Of a stretch of 64,000 nt of DNA, positions 34,781 through 58,229 are shown one piece after another. Position 1 is the first letter of the stretch. Every line of letters starts with the position of its first letter. The DNA is from Manihot esculenta. Taxonomy: Eukaryota > Streptophyta > Magnoliopsida > Malpighiales > Euphorbiaceae. The stretch spans positions 27,336,716 through 27,400,715 of the forward strand of contig NC_035176.2 in the NCBI RefSeq assembly GCF_001659605.2, read 5' to 3'. The notes below the pieces were generated by a model. The model searched no databases. It was not told where the DNA came from and saw only the letters and a list, made by a program, of their open reading frames with translations. The translations under genes and the position numbers were made by a program.

Positions 34781-35203
34781 TGTTATGTGCCCTGAACGTA
34801 GACTGAGTCATGAGTCGTGAAAGAGCGAAATCTTTAGTGAAAAAGAATAGATCCCCTTTGTTGATAAGAATGACCTATAATGACTGAGAAGAAAGCTCGT
34901 GAGAGGGAGCTTAAGACCTCTAGTGTTGGTAATTAAATTCTACTTGCTTTATTTTATAAATATGTTCTCCTTATATAGAGAGATTACATGAAGTTTAATA
35001 AGAAAATGTAAGTCTAATTGTAGCTTAAACTTAAGCCTTGAGTTAAGCTTATTACAATCTTAAATTACTGTTGATTATCATTTAAATTACTACTGAAATC
35101 ACGATCAATCATTGTTGTCCATTGAAATATTCTTTTTCATTTATCTTGTAGTTCCAATTGTCATCTTCTTGCTTCGGCCTTGTTGATGAATGCGTCTCTA
35201 ACA
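34781..35203 (-). repeat. 5' LTR of the outer chromovirus
   Basis: 423 bp, TG...CA, paired with 16075-16513. Many differences between the pair mark it as the oldest layer of the nest. Confidence 0.88.
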
Positions 35204-37765
35204 AAAGCTCTCTATTTGGTGAAAAGAGGAGAAAATGAAGCTTAATCTTCCATCCCCTCATCTCTCTTTTATAGAGACAGGGTGGATACGAAGTGGTCAG
35301 TGATTTAATTTCTTAATTCCTAAACTCTCTCCATATATCACTTAAACAATGTGTACTATTATTTTAGAGTAGAGTAAATTTTTCATATCTCACATACATA
35401 TATTAATCTCTATCAATTTAATTAATAAAAAATTAATTTAATTCATAATTAATTTCATAATTAGAATTAATTATATTAATTTAATTAGCTAAATTCATTA
35501 ATCATTATTAATGAATGAATTATTGAGATTGACTAATATTTAACCTTATATTTAATATGAAATTTAACTATTAAATAACTTACGTGAGGAGAGTTTGACT
35601 CTATATTAATTTTATAATTTTAAAAATAATTTTTACATATGACATAAACATGCTTATTATTAAATCTAAATTAATTAAATTAATCATATCAATTTAATTA
35701 ATTATTTTCTTATTAATTAATATGATTAATTAAATTTGAGTTGGTCTTATACCTATTAAAAGAATAAAATTTAATTTTTTAATTCCATCAAAATATATTT
35801 AAGATTTATATCATATTAAATCAAACTCATATAAAAAATGGCTTAATAAAATATTTTATTTTCTTCTAAACCCATATCCTACATAGTTTTAATTTATTAT
35901 ATAAATTAATCTTCTCCTTTAAAATCCATGTTTTAGATGATTTTTTTTACTTAAAATTCATGTTCTACCTAGATTGAATTTATCATATAAATTTATTATC
36001 TTCATTAATTTAATTTTAACTCTTCATAATTAAATTTAATTTAAATCATATTAACAACTTGCAACTACATTACTGTTTAAATTTATTAATTAATATAATT
36101 AATTAATTAATTAATTAACATTGCCCAAAATTATTCCTTATGTGTATGACCTTTCTAGATTCATAGCCAATCGGCAACTAAAATGAAAAAATGAAAAGGA
36201 CATTCATTTCATAAACTATAATTAGTATTTAGCATAACACTGACTACTCAACTAATCATAAATATATTATTTTATTCAATCAAAACGATGCTCATAAATG
36301 ATTATGCACGTCGTTATAGAATCTTGATTCAAGTTAGAGTCGATAAATATCAAATCCCAATACCGTTGATTATATGACCATTTCTTAATTTTAATTCTTG
36401 ATTAGTAACGATTATATTAAAAATTCTTTCTAATTAAATCATATTGCCTCGATCAAAAATTTATTATCAAGAATAATAACTTGGCCATATGACTTCGCCT
36501 TTTACTCGGGGATAATCAATCTTTTCTTAATTGATCTCTTATCTACATATATAATTAATTTGAGTTAATACTTACCATATATCCATACATTGCACAAGTA
36601 TATAAATGGTATTAAACTCAAACTACCTACCCATACATTGCACAAATATATAACTTGTATCAAACTCAAACTACCTGCACATGAAATTAGTGCAGTCTTA
36701 AATCTAAGAACTATATGCACTATTATGATCTCGATGAAATATTGATAAGAGTAAACTTTATGTATTTTTTATCTAAACGCCACTAATTCGCTCCACTTAT
36801 TATTATCATGAACATTCACATATCTGTCTAGATATGTATAGACATTACATGTCTTATAGTATAAAACTTACCACTCTACTATCATCAATATCACTATATT
36901 GATAAGTATAGGCAAACAGATGTGACAATCTATTCTAAATGAATCATTCCTAATAAGGCATCTTATGAGTGAATATTTTATAACATTTTGTACAAATTAA
37001 CGATTATCAAAAGCTAATGGGCAATTCATTATATTTTATTATTTAAACAACTTTTAATTCATTAAATTATCTATTATTTAAATAATTTTTAATTAATTAA
37101 ATTATCTATTATTTATGTGTAGAGATGTAAAATTATATCAAATCAATACTATAAAGTATAACTTTAAAACATATATTTCCAACCAATGTGCCCCTTATGT
37201 TACCATTACCAATCGATTTTCCCTTATATTACCATTACCAGGCCTAAAGACGACAAATAAAGAGTTTAATATGAATTTTCATCTCTTAGTTTTTGTACAA
37301 ATACACGAAAAAAAATGAACATATGGTGAAGAAAATGAAGGAAAACCAATAAGCTTGGCTGAAAGAGCTAAAATAGAATAGTTCAAAAATATTCTTCACA
37401 CATATAGTATCGTTATAACCATGATAAAAATAAAATTATATACAATCCTAACGTGGAGATGGAAATCCATAGTCGAATCAAGAGAGAGCCCCTCTCTTTT
37501 CCACCTGATGGGGCAAAAGTGACTAATTGAAAGGTAATAAAAAGGTTTTTCGAAATCTAAGGAAAAGAGAGATGTGAAAGAGACTGATTGAATGATAGTG
37601 AAAATTATGAGAAAAAAAAATGATAGTGAAAAGGTGTTTTGAAATATAAGGGGAAGAGAGATGTGAAGGGATTTTTTCTTTATAAGAGATAGAGATGATA
37701 TTATCTTTAATTATTTTATGAAATCTTATTTTAGAAAAAAATTATTAAGATGCAAATAAATAATT
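35204..37765. other. AT-rich DNA, possible decayed copia-type LTR
   Basis: No gene. Runs of TTAATTAATTAA (about 36080-36120) and two copies of a CCATACATTGCACAA block (about 36584 and 36630) are visible. The stretch 36300-37000 resembles plant LTR sequence in style but has no bounded ends, so I leave it unassigned. Confidence 0.35.
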
Positions 37766-38429
37766 TACTTTTGCAATTTTTTTTCAAAGAGATAAGGAGA
37801 AAAAGGCCCAAGGCCTATAACAACTAAAATATAGGTTGTAGTACAAGGATCAAAGAACTAGAATTAGATTAAGCCTAGAAGAGGCTCAGGTCCCGGCCAA
37901 TCCATAAATAAAATAGACAAAAAATTCTAAGGCTAAGCCAATCGTAAAACAACAAATCTGTAAAATCTTCAACTCAACACCATTTGCAAAAATAGAAGTA
38001 GGGGACAACTCTGATGTGCCGGGAGTCGGAAAACGCAGCATGCATCTAACCAAAGCATGTGACATCAACTCTAAAAACAACCTACTTCCAAAATCGAGAC
38101 TCTAGAGGCCAAAACCCCAACCATAAAAGGACCCATGCAATGCACAACAAAGCAAGCGTGTAGCACCACCAGACAGACCACAGGTCTGTAGTAGAGCTTC
38201 TTTAGGTATTTTTTGCCATTTAAAGGGTTAGATGCAAACTAGAGTATCGTGAGCGTCTCTAAAAAGTATCACACCCTAAAAGGTATCACACTACTAAAGA
38301 ATTCATAGACATCACATACGGCAAGAAGACCACCTTGCTAGATCCACCAGAAGTCCATAAAGGAAGCACCACCTCATCGTTCACATGTAGGTGAAGCAGT
38401 AAGTTAAGGCAAAAAAACTTCCTTCAAAC

Positions 38430-38852
38430 TGTTGGAAAAATAGGATAAAATAATAAAAACTGAATCGTGTTGGACACTGTCCTTAAAGATTTATTTTGTA
38501 ATCCCTCAGGATTAAACATGTTCTTCTGAAATTTAATTTCAAGATCAGAACAACAAGAATTTATCTCTAATTTATAACCCAGCAGAAAACATAAAGAAAA
38601 GAAAGAATAAAGTAGAAAAATGGAATTACATTTCTTTGTAAAAATAGAGGCTATTTATAGTAGAAAAAATGACCGTTGTAAGCGGTTATAAAAATTTTGA
38701 GATAATATAATAAAATCATAATGGTCAGATTTAATATTAGATTTAAATATCAAATCTGCAACAGTTAAAAAATCTTATAAATAAAATCTTCAACGACCAT
38801 AAAATCTTCAACGACCACAGAATCTTTTGAAATCTAAACTAATTTTATAACA
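38430..38852 (-). repeat. 3' LTR of the copia element
   Basis: 423 bp, TG...CA, aligned with 45917-46300. The two copies differ at many places, so the insertion is old. Confidence 0.88.
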
Positions 38853-39398
38853 ATCCCCCATATATTTCAAAAGATTTTTCATTGTTGGGTTTAAAAACTT
38901 AGTGTATATGTTTCGAATTTGGTATTTTTTGGACTATGAACCATACCTAAATTAATAAGACTTAACATACAGAGTAATTGTTGGAACTTTTATTTCTATG
39001 AACCAAAAACTCTTTTTTGTATGCTAATATTCCATCAATCTCATAACACTCCACAGATCTTATTGTCAATGCTGTTTTGTGCTAATAGGCCATGCGCGCG
39101 CCTGGTAGTTCATAAGTGCTCTAGAGATTATGCCACAATCTCATAGAAGCGGCTCCACTCCACACTTATATAGGTGATATCATCAAGTGTATACTACAAT
39201 TTATACACCACCCATAAAGGATATGAATATCATTAAGAACTTTCTTCTCATCATCTCACTAATGCAGTCTTCTTATACCATAGGAAGGGACAGTGATAAA
39301 TAGTGCTAGCAGAACTAACAAGTGACTTGTTATTACCCATATGAACATTTTTCATGGGATCTCCAATCACAAAGGTTGGGTTTCCATCACTGTTAATT

Positions 39399-40529
39399 TC
39401 AAATTGGCTCAAGTCCCATTTTCCTTGATGTTTCATCTATCAGTTTTCTCCCTAAAGGTTTAGTCAGAGGACCGGCCAAATTCACTTCTGACTTTACATA
39501 ATCAATGGAAATAGTTCTATCTTTCAGCAGTTGCTTAATAACATTATGTCTTAGACGAATATGTCTATTCTTACCATTGAAAGTTTTATTCTTTAGAATG
39601 GCTATTGCCGCTTGGCAATCACAACGCATAGATACAGATGGTGTTGGTTTTATTCCTAACGGAATATTTGCTAAGAAGTTTCTTAGCCACTCAGTTTCAG
39701 TTTCAGCTAATTCCAAAGCAATAAACTCTGTCTTTATAGTGGATTTAGCAATGATATTTTGTTTGGTTGATTTCCATGTAATTGCATCACCTTCTAGAGT
39801 GAATACATAACCACTAGTAGATTTTATCTCATCTGAATCTAAAATCCAGTTAGCATCATTGTATCCTTCTAATACAGCAGGAAATCCACTATATAAGATA
39901 CCATAGTTTATGGTACCTCTCAAATATTTCATTAGTCTAATTAATGCAGCCCAATGATCGTCATTGGAATTATGTGTATACCTACTCAATCTACGTACAA
40001 CATAAGCTATATCAAGTCTTGAAAAATTCATTAAATACAACAGAGTTCCAATGATCTGTGCATATTCAGATTGAACAACAGAGTCACCTGTATTTTTCTT
40101 TAATTGACAATTAGGATCATAAGGGGTACTCACTGGTTTGACATTGAAATATTTAAACTTCCTTAACAGCTTCTCAACATAATGCTCTTGTGATAGCATT
40201 AGACTATCATTATTCCTTATGATTCTAACTTCCAAAATCACATTTGTATCTTCCATATCTTTCATATCAAATTTAGAGGCAATGAAAAGTTTTTAATTTA
40301 CAAACTATATCGTAACTCGTACAAAAAATAAGCATATCATCCACATATAAATAAATAATTACAGATTTATCATTTATATATTTTGTATATACACACTTAT
40401 TAACTTCAATAGAGGAAAAACCATCATTCAACAAAACTTGGTTAAATTTCTCATGTCACTATTTGGGGGTTTGTTTTAAACCATATAATTATTTAAGAAG
40501 TTTGCAAACTTTATTTTCTTGACCAGAAA
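39399..40529 (-). pseudogene. Copia RT C-part and RNase H
   Basis: The minus strand reads [49 protein letters not shown], then RNase H ECYNDANW-like [27 protein letters not shown] and CDCQAAIAI, ending KMGLEPI with a stop at 39399. Frames upstream of about 40265 are broken. Confidence 0.88.
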
Positions 40530-42785
40530 TGTAACACCCCCTACCCAGTTATTTAATTAACCGAGCCGGAGATATTATATTTTGTAACCATTCTCTTAAT
40601 TTTTCCTTTAATTTATATCATGTAATTCATGGATTTTTTTTATTGAAAATCTAGCAGAGTTTTCCCTGAAATATGGGCTTAATTACTCCTGTAAATAGTA
40701 ATATTACACTTCTATAAACTTCAACCTTAACCCCCAAACTTCTTTTAACATCAACACAATTTTCACTCGGATCAAACAGTTCTTAACTATCTTATTAATC
40801 TCAACACAAAAACTTATACTAGTAACCCATATTTACACCAAAATTAAAATATTCAAATATATCTAATTCAAACCATATACAACTTTATCTCTAAAACTTT
40901 ATGTACATACCATATTTCTAAAATTAACTTTATATAAAATTTACAAAATATATCCTAAGATAGTAATTATGTAACTCTGACTGGATTGATGCAGATCTTG
41001 ATTTACTATTTCTTGGATCTACAACCTGCGCGAGGAAAAATAAATTCTTACGCGCTAAGCAAATTGCTTAGTAGTGCTCAACTCTCTCTTTTTTTTTAAA
41101 TAAAATATTTAAATAAAAATTCATTTATTAACAATAAATCAAACAAATAACAATAAACTATATAGCAAATAATTTGAAATAATTCTAAATCAGATTATTA
41201 TTTCACATATATATATAAATATTTTAATTTCATAGTCTTTTCTTTTTTTTCCATGTAGAAAATTTTGTTTACTCTTAATACATTTATTTATTTATTATTT
41301 TTCTTTTGACCCCTATAAATTTAAATGGGACGGTTAAGTCAGATAAGAAAACTGTATCTGTAGGGTACAAAGTGCCAAATAACTATGTGGCTCAAAAGCC
41401 GAGTCTATAACTGTAGAGTACCTCATTATATCTCAAAAATCAGTGTAACTGTAGTGCAGTACTGCAAGATCTGTATATGACATGCTACACTCTTAAACTA
41501 ACTCACAATTCCCACCAAACTTACTAGCGCCAGACTTTAAATAATTTATACATTTAAACATGGGGACAAAAACTTTCAATACAGTGTAATTTTCAATTAT
41601 TCAAACTATAATACTTTATCATATTACAACTTTGCCTTTAAACATTGTCATATCATGTAAATCTATTAATTTAATTCAACTACATAAATTACAAATTCAT
41701 AATTTAATCCTTAATTAATTAACTATTATTATTATTATTATTATTTTTCTAATCTAATTTTTTTTTCTATTTATCACGATATACCATATCTCATTTTTCT
41801 TTTTCTTTTAATTTTTATTTCTATCCAACAACTTTCTTTCAACTCTAATTTAATTAATTTACAACGTTTAATATAGTATTCCTTATTTAGACTAATAATT
41901 AATTTTTTTTATTACTATATCTTAGCCAAATTACATCTCTATTAAAGAAAGTAGAGACATTTCACTTGGTCCATAACTTGAGTTTTGCTCAAATTACATA
42001 TTAATTTCAAAATTTTTTATTTATTAAATTTATCATTTCTTCAAACTTTAATCGTGCTATATAACTAAGATATTATTTACTTGATCTAGTTCCACTAAGA
42101 TAGTAAAATTTTCAAATAAAACCTAATTAAAAAAATTATTGAATTTATTCAAATAAAATTGAGCACAAACCTTAAACCTTTCTAAATCTTCTACAAGCTT
42201 AAAGTTTTCTAATCTTCTTTCCTTTCCCTTTAGAGTTTCCACTCTTCCCTTCCACTTCTTTTTCATGAAAAAAATAAACAAATAAATCATATTAATACAA
42301 TATTCTTCATAAATATTCACATAAAATGATAAGAAGCATTCCTACATCAAAATCTCTAATATCCCTTTAAATTTCCAAACCCTTGGTTACTATTCACTCT
42401 CCCTCAACCTTGAATTTTCTCTTTGATTTCTCTTCTTTTCTTTAAATTCTACTTTGAAAATGTGTTGGGAGAAGATGAGTAATTGATTAGAAGTGGAAAT
42501 TTGAAGAAATTTTGGTGTAGAAAAAAAATGAAGAAATGGAGAATGAGAATTTTTCTTGGTAGTTCACGGCAGAGGAAGAAAAAAATTGAAGAAGATAACT
42601 TCCTCTTCTCTTCTAGTCTTTTCTTCTTTCTTCTTTTCTTTTTTTTTTTATTTAGTTAAGTGGCTAGTAAATTGCCACTTGTCCTTAAATTAAATTAAAT
42701 TTATTTTTTTTCTTTCTCTCTTTTTTTCTCTTTTTTTTTCTTTTTATTTATTTATTTATTATTTATTTTATTTTGGGATGTTACA
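40530..42785 (-). mobile_element. Solo LTR of a gypsy element inside the copia RT
   Basis: TGTAACACCCCC...GGGATGTTACA with target duplication AGAAA at 40525-40529 and 42786-42790. 2,256 bp, with no internal protein domain, so the element recombined to one LTR. It contains T-rich and CTT-rich tracts. The minus orientation is inferred from resemblance of the GAGCACTACTAAGC region to the equivalent part of the Tekay LTRs. Confidence 0.85.
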
Positions 42786-42790
42786 AGAAA

Positions 42791-44160
42791 CAATACAACC
42801 ATCAAGTTGTACCATATAAATTTCTTCTTCTAAGTCATCCATTTAAAAAAGCTATTTTAACATTCATTTGATGAATAACAAGTTTATGTATAGAAACTAA
42901 AGCAATTAATACTCTAATAGAAGAAATTATAGCTACAGGAGCAAATATGTCAAAATAATCTATATTTTAGTTTTGAGAAAAATCTTTTACTACTAGTCTT
43001 ACTTTATATTTTTCAATTGACCCATCTGGATTATATTTTCTTTTGAAAATCATTTACAACCAATAAGTTTAGCTCCTGGAGGCAAGTCTACTAAAGTCCA
43101 GGTACCATTTTGAGTAATAGAATCAATTTCAGCTTTAATTGCTTCTTTCCAAAAATGAGTTTCGGAAGATTTAATAGTTTCAGAAAAACTTAAATGTTCA
43201 TTTTCAACAAGATAAGTATAAAAGTCATTTCTAAAAAACGTCTCTTTTTTTTTGTCTTTTACTTCTTCTTAGATTTTCATCATTATTTTCAAAACCATTT
43301 TCATAAATATTTTCATCAGGTGCATGAGAAATTTTTTCAACTTTTAAAGAAAATATGTTCAAAAAAATCGATATTTTTTGTCTCAATTATAGTGTTACAA
43401 TCAAACACATCATTTTTCAAAACAAGAAATCTATATGCAGCACTATGTTCAACATAACCAATAACATGCAATCAGAAGTTTTTAAATCTATTTTTTATTT
43501 CTTAGAATCAGAAAGAATTATTTTAGCAAGACAACTCTACACTTTTAAATATTTTAAGTTAGGTATATAACATTTGCAAAGTTTATAGGATGTTTTATCA
43601 GTTTTCTTATAGGGTATCATATTTTATAGATGACAAGCCGATAATAAAGTTTTCACCAAAATGTTATTAGGTGAGGATAAACTTATTAATAAAACATTCA
43701 TCATCTTTTTTAATGTTCTATTTTTTCTTTCCGCTACTCCATTGGATTTAGATGAATAAAGTGGAGTAAATTTATGAATGATTCATTATTTTTCACAAAA
43801 GTCATTAAATAATATATATTCTCCGTCTCTATCTGGTATAATCATTTTTATTTTCCTATTTAATTGATTTTCTACTTCAGCTTTATATAATTGAAACATA
43901 TCAAATGCTTCATCTTTATTTCTAAGCAAATATACTTTAGTATATCTAGAATAGTCATCAATAAAAGTTACATAATATTTTTTATCACCTCTAGTCATAG
44001 TTTGTTTTAAATCCCCTAAGTCTGTACGTATTAAACTAAACAATTCAAATTCTCTATATGTAGTTGTACATTATTTTTTAGTTGACTTAGATTATGCACA
44101 AATCTCACATTTATTTAAACATGTATTACCAGTGTCAGATATTATACCAAAATATTGCAT
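42791..44160 (-). pseudogene. Copia integrase and RT N-part
   Basis: The minus strand at about 43060-43165 reads FWKEAIKAEIDSITQNGTW, the conserved start of copia RT. 43786-44043 reads VTFIDDYSRYTKVYLL and IPDRDGEY, the integrase catalytic region (second Asp present). Stops and shifts are frequent. Confidence 0.8.
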
Positions 44161-44167
44161 TTTTAAG

Positions 44168-44952
44168 GGAGATTTACAATTTAGTCCCTAGGCATTACCA
44201 TTATTAACAAGTCGGTTTCTACATTTTCAGAAACCTATTAAAACGTCCTTATCTTTTCAGTCCGTCAACAAAATAGTCCTTCCGTCTATTTCTACCATTA
44301 AAAATATAGCAAAAGACCAAATTACCCCCTCCTTTTCCTCCTCCTCCTCCTCCTTCTTCTTCATCGATTCTTCTTCCTCTTCTTTTTCTTCTTATTCTTC
44401 TTTGATTCTTTTTTGATTTTTCTTTTTATCCTTCTTCTTTAAGGAGGAGGAGGAGGAGACAATTTTTTTTCTTTTTCTTCCTCATCTTCTTCTTCTTCTT
44501 CATCATCATCTTCTTCTTCTTCTCTTTCTTCTTCTTGTTTCTTCTTTTTCTTCTTCTTCTCCTTCATCATCATTATCTTTTTCTTCTTTTTTTTTTTCCT
44601 TTTTTTGAGGAGGAGGAGAAGGAGGGACTATTTCGTTGATGGAAAGAAACGACAATGACGTTTTAATAGATATAAGAAAATATAAGGACGTTTTAATAGA
44701 TTTCTAAAAATGTAGGGACTGACTTGTTAATAATATCAATATCTAAGGACTAAATAAATAGTTTTATTTGAGGGCAAAATTGGATTTTAAAAATTTTCTC
44801 TCTTATCATTTATCTACTTTTAACGGAAAAGAGAACAAAATGACTATTTTGTTAACGGAGAGAAAATATAAGGATGTTTTAATAGGTTTCTGAAAATGCA
44901 TGGATCGACTTATTAATAATGGCAATACCCAGGAACTAAATTATAAATCTCC
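44168..44952. mobile_element. Mutator-like MITE inside the copia element
   Basis: Terminal inverted repeats of about 85 bp: GGAGATTTACAATTTAGTCC at the left, and GGAGATTTATAATTTAGTTC as the reverse complement of the right end. Flanking 9-mers ATTTTTAAG (44159-44167) and ATTTTTTTA (44953-44961) resemble an aged 9-bp Mutator target duplication. The centre (44326-44600) is a CTT/CCT polypyrimidine tract with its purine counterpart. Confidence 0.75.
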
Positions 44953-45322
44953 ATTTTTTTAATATAAGAAGCACTAACATATCCTAATCTAACATGCCAT
45001 AAATCAAAAGAATCAAGTAAGTAGGCAGAAGAAGATACATTTTCATTTGTTATTGCATAAATATTGAAAACAAAAAGTCACTGATTACAATAATCTTTTC
45101 TAATAAAAATGTCATTTTTAGTCAGTACAATTTTGTCTGACTCAAAGGACACCTTAATCCCAGTATTTACCAATATAGTTAGAGAAATTAAATTAGCTCT
45201 TATATTAGGTACATGAAATACTTCATTAAGTGTTAAGGTCTTGCCAGATGTGAGTTTGAGAAGAACTTTCCTGTACCAAAGACACTTGCAGTCCTAGAAT
45301 CACCTAAATACACATATTCTTC

Positions 45323-45916
45323 TCATTCCTCTCCCTCCACTGTAGTGTAGGAGGTAAACACATTTCTGTTTGTATAGATATACCTAGTAGCACCAGAGTC
45401 TACTACCCATTCTTGCACATTAGCTACAAGAAAAGTTTGAGAAATGACCGCAGCAATAATGTCATCTCCTTCGACTAAATTCACTTTTAGTTTAGGAGGA
45501 TTGTCATTTATCAATCTCTTCCTGCACTGAGATACATGATGACCTGACTTACCACATACAAAATAATGTCCCTTTCTTTTTAAAGGTGGGATTATTAAAC
45601 TTAGGTTTGTAATCAGGTTTCTTATTTTCGTATAAGTTATTTCATTTGTGTATTTTTCCTTACACAAGATTTGCTCTTGTAGCCAACTCTTTACTTTTTT
45701 CAGTTTTAAATTCCCTCCTGTTTGTATTTTCAATTTTCGAGATGTCAGAAAAAAGTTTGGCATATGAAACAGCAGACAGAAGAGGCCACCATTTACAGCG
45801 GTAGGAAGCACAACAGAAGCAGAGGCAGTGACGATGTCATTGGAAGCAGACAGTGCAGAAGCAGAGTCAGTAACAACATTTGGTTCCATTTGTGTAAAGT
45901 TATAAATCCTTAAGAT
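45323..45916 (-). pseudogene. Copia gag C-part and protease
   Basis: The minus strand encodes a zinc-knuckle remnant (YFVCGKSGHHVSQCRKR; the first Cys position is now Tyr/Phe) and protease EWVVDSGATRYIYTNRNVF with the catalytic DSGA. The frame starts with MEPNVVTDS near the 5' LTR. It is internally rearranged between the gag start and the knuckle. Confidence 0.82.
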
Positions 45917-46300
45917 TGTTGAAAAAATAGAATAAAATAATAAAATCTGAATTGTGTTAGACACTGTTTTTAAGGATTTATTTTGTAATTCAACTAGGAT
46001 TAAATATATTTTTTTGGAATTTAATTTTTAGAATCAGAACAATAAGAATTTATCACTAATTTATAACTCAACAGAAAAGAATAAATAAAGTAGAAAAATA
46101 AAATTATATTTTTTTATTAAAGTAGAGATAATAGAAAAAATAGCCGTTACAGTTATAAAAATTTTAAGATAATATAATAAAATTATAACAGTCAATTAAT
46201 ATTAAATTTAAATATTACATCTTAAACAAAATTTTTAAAAATTATAAAATTTTAAACTATCACAAAATGTTTTAAAATCTAAACTAAATCTAGAATTTTA
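45917..46300 (-). repeat. 5' LTR of the copia element
   Basis: Pairs with 38430-38852. The end is eroded (TTTTAAAC in place of TATAACA). Confidence 0.82.
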
Positions 46301-46617
46301 AACTTGCACACCAACCATAAAAACACTAACAACAAACAAAACAACAAACTGACAAGATATATCTAAAAAAATCCTCCAAAGTCTCTATTAGCTTTGCTTG
46401 CTACGATAACAAAAGAAAGAATAAACCAAAAGAAAAAGAAAACCATTCAGAATTGAGGAGGAGAAAATCCACTTACTAAATAGCAATTACAGGGCTTCTC
46501 TATGCTCGGATAAGGCAGAAAGGAGCCAAGGGTCGGCAAAGAAAGGGAATAACCTCTCTAAAAACAAAAAGAAGTATGAAATTCTTATCTAGAGAGGGTA
46601 GTTTTCTACTTTTGCAA

Positions 46618-46914
46618 GTTAGTTTGCTAGAAGTTAAACTCAGCTTTGACTCTAGGTTTGGCGCCACGCCACCTATCGTTTCAAATTTTCAATGGGTATC
46701 GAAACGGCAGGTCACGTGGCGCGGCCCGGCTTTAAACCATATGATCTCCATTTCTCTCTCTAAAAATTATTTTGTCCTTTTAAATTTGAATAACGTGTTC
46801 TTTTGTGAACTACAAAAATCATTTTCCATTTGTAGATCATTTTTCGTCATTTTTAATTTCCAGTTTTGCGGAATTTAACCTCAGTTTCTATTAGTAATTC
46901 TCTGTAATTCAACA
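46618..46914 (+). promoter_or_regulatory. VTE1: VTE1 proximal promoter and leader
   Basis: The stretch between the retroposon's target duplication and the VTE1 start codon is only about 300 bp. It includes TGGCGCCACGCCACC and CACGTGGCGCGG (46713-46724), the latter with a CACGTG G-box core. No firm TATA box. The promoter above this point is transposon sequence. Confidence 0.45.
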
Positions 46915-57411
<10,497 letters not shown>

Positions 57412-58229
57412 GCGGTTGGTCAGGGCTTTCATTGCAGAAAATGGATCTTTGCAACTGGAAAAATGAGATCTGACCGGTGTGGTATGACATGGTTCGATGA
57501 TATTCCAGCTGCCTGAATCTTGGTGAATATTTCAACAAACATGTACTTGATCGCTCTTGTCCATATCTGTTCATCGCTTCGATGGCTCCATAGATATTTG
57601 ACACATCCCAGCATATTTCATTAGAAGTCGGTATGAATCATTGCACTGCTATTGAAAATTCACTGTTTGCATTAGTTTAGGTAAAAGGTCAAATACTGAG
57701 GATGCAAGTGTTCAAATTAGGTGTAAATTAAAGTTTTCAGGTATCTGTACCAACTAATTTTCTTTTCTTCTTCATTCAAGAGAATATATGTATACAACAG
57801 GAACAAAGGGGCTGGGGTTAAACTAGAAATATGAAAATCATATACTTTTCTTTTTCTTTTTATTTAATTTTAACTGAAATTTGAATGATAGGTGGTTTTT
57901 TATATTCACTTTTTATTTTTTTTCATTTTAGAAGCTTTGATATCTGTGGTTTTTGAACTATTTCATGTTCTATAATCACTTGAGGTTTCTTAATTAGAAC
58001 GTGCCTATTGAACCCAACCCTTTTTTGAGAACCAAGAAATTATACATGTATGACCTAAGGTGCATTGCACTTTTAAATGGAGAATTCAAATTCGATTTTT
58101 GAAGAGGTCTATTGTATTTTCAATTAGAGAATTTAAGTTCGATTTTTATAGAGATCCACTGCATTTTCAATGATAGAATTTAGCTTCGATGCTTAAAAAC
58201 GGCATTGTTGAAATTTAATGAGAGAAATT
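57412..58229. other. VTE1 3' UTR and flank
   Basis: About 57412-57800 is probably the VTE1 3' UTR (balanced composition, no open frame of note). No unambiguous polyadenylation signal was chosen. AT-rich sequence follows. Confidence 0.45.

Larger units (their letters stand above)
16075..35203 (-). mobile_element. Outer Ty3/gypsy chromovirus (Reina-like), decayed, minus strand
   Basis: The LTRs are 16075-16513 (3' LTR) and 34781-35203 (5' LTR). Both read TGTTATGTGCCC...TAACA on the plus strand. Next to the 5' LTR the minus strand reads TTGGTATTAGAGCC, a primer-binding site for initiator tRNA-Met. Next to the 3' LTR is a purine-rich tract (GGCGGGGAG, minus strand). Gene order on the minus strand is gag, protease, RT, RNase H, integrase, chromodomain, all broken by stops and frameshifts. 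Without the nested insertion at 18088-32268 it would be about 4.9 kb. No 5-bp target duplication is recognisable, consistent with age. Confidence 0.9.
38430..46303 (-). mobile_element. Ty1/copia retrotransposon, minus strand, with nested insertions
   Basis: LTRs 38430-38852 (3') and 45917 to about 46300 (5'), both beginning TGTTGRAAAAATAGRATAAA. A GGGGGAT polypurine tract (minus strand) abuts the 3' LTR. The order gag, protease, integrase, RT, RNase H on the minus strand is the copia order, with integrase before RT. The right LTR end is eroded; an AAAC at 46300-46303 may be the leftover of the duplication CAAAC (38425-38429). It is interrupted by a solo LTR (40530-42785) and a MITE (44168-44952). 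Confidence 0.9.
37777..46606 (-). mobile_element. Non-LTR retroposon (LINE-like or processed), split by a copia element
   Basis: It is flanked by the same 11-mer TACTTTTGCAA at 37766-37776 and 46607-46617. The left copy is followed by an 8-T run, i.e. a poly(A) tail on the minus strand. Without the copia element (38430-46303) the unit is about 950 bp: 37777-38429 plus 46304-46606. No RT domain is readable in the remaining sequence, so a 5'-truncated or internally deleted LINE is as likely as a processed transcript. Confidence 0.65.

Noticed and set aside
16075..35203. Target duplication for the outer element
   Set aside because: The flanking pentamers AGAGA and AAAGC do not match, so none is claimed.
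43194..43570. Phe/Ile-rich plus-strand open frames
   Set aside because: Antisense of A-rich copia sequence.
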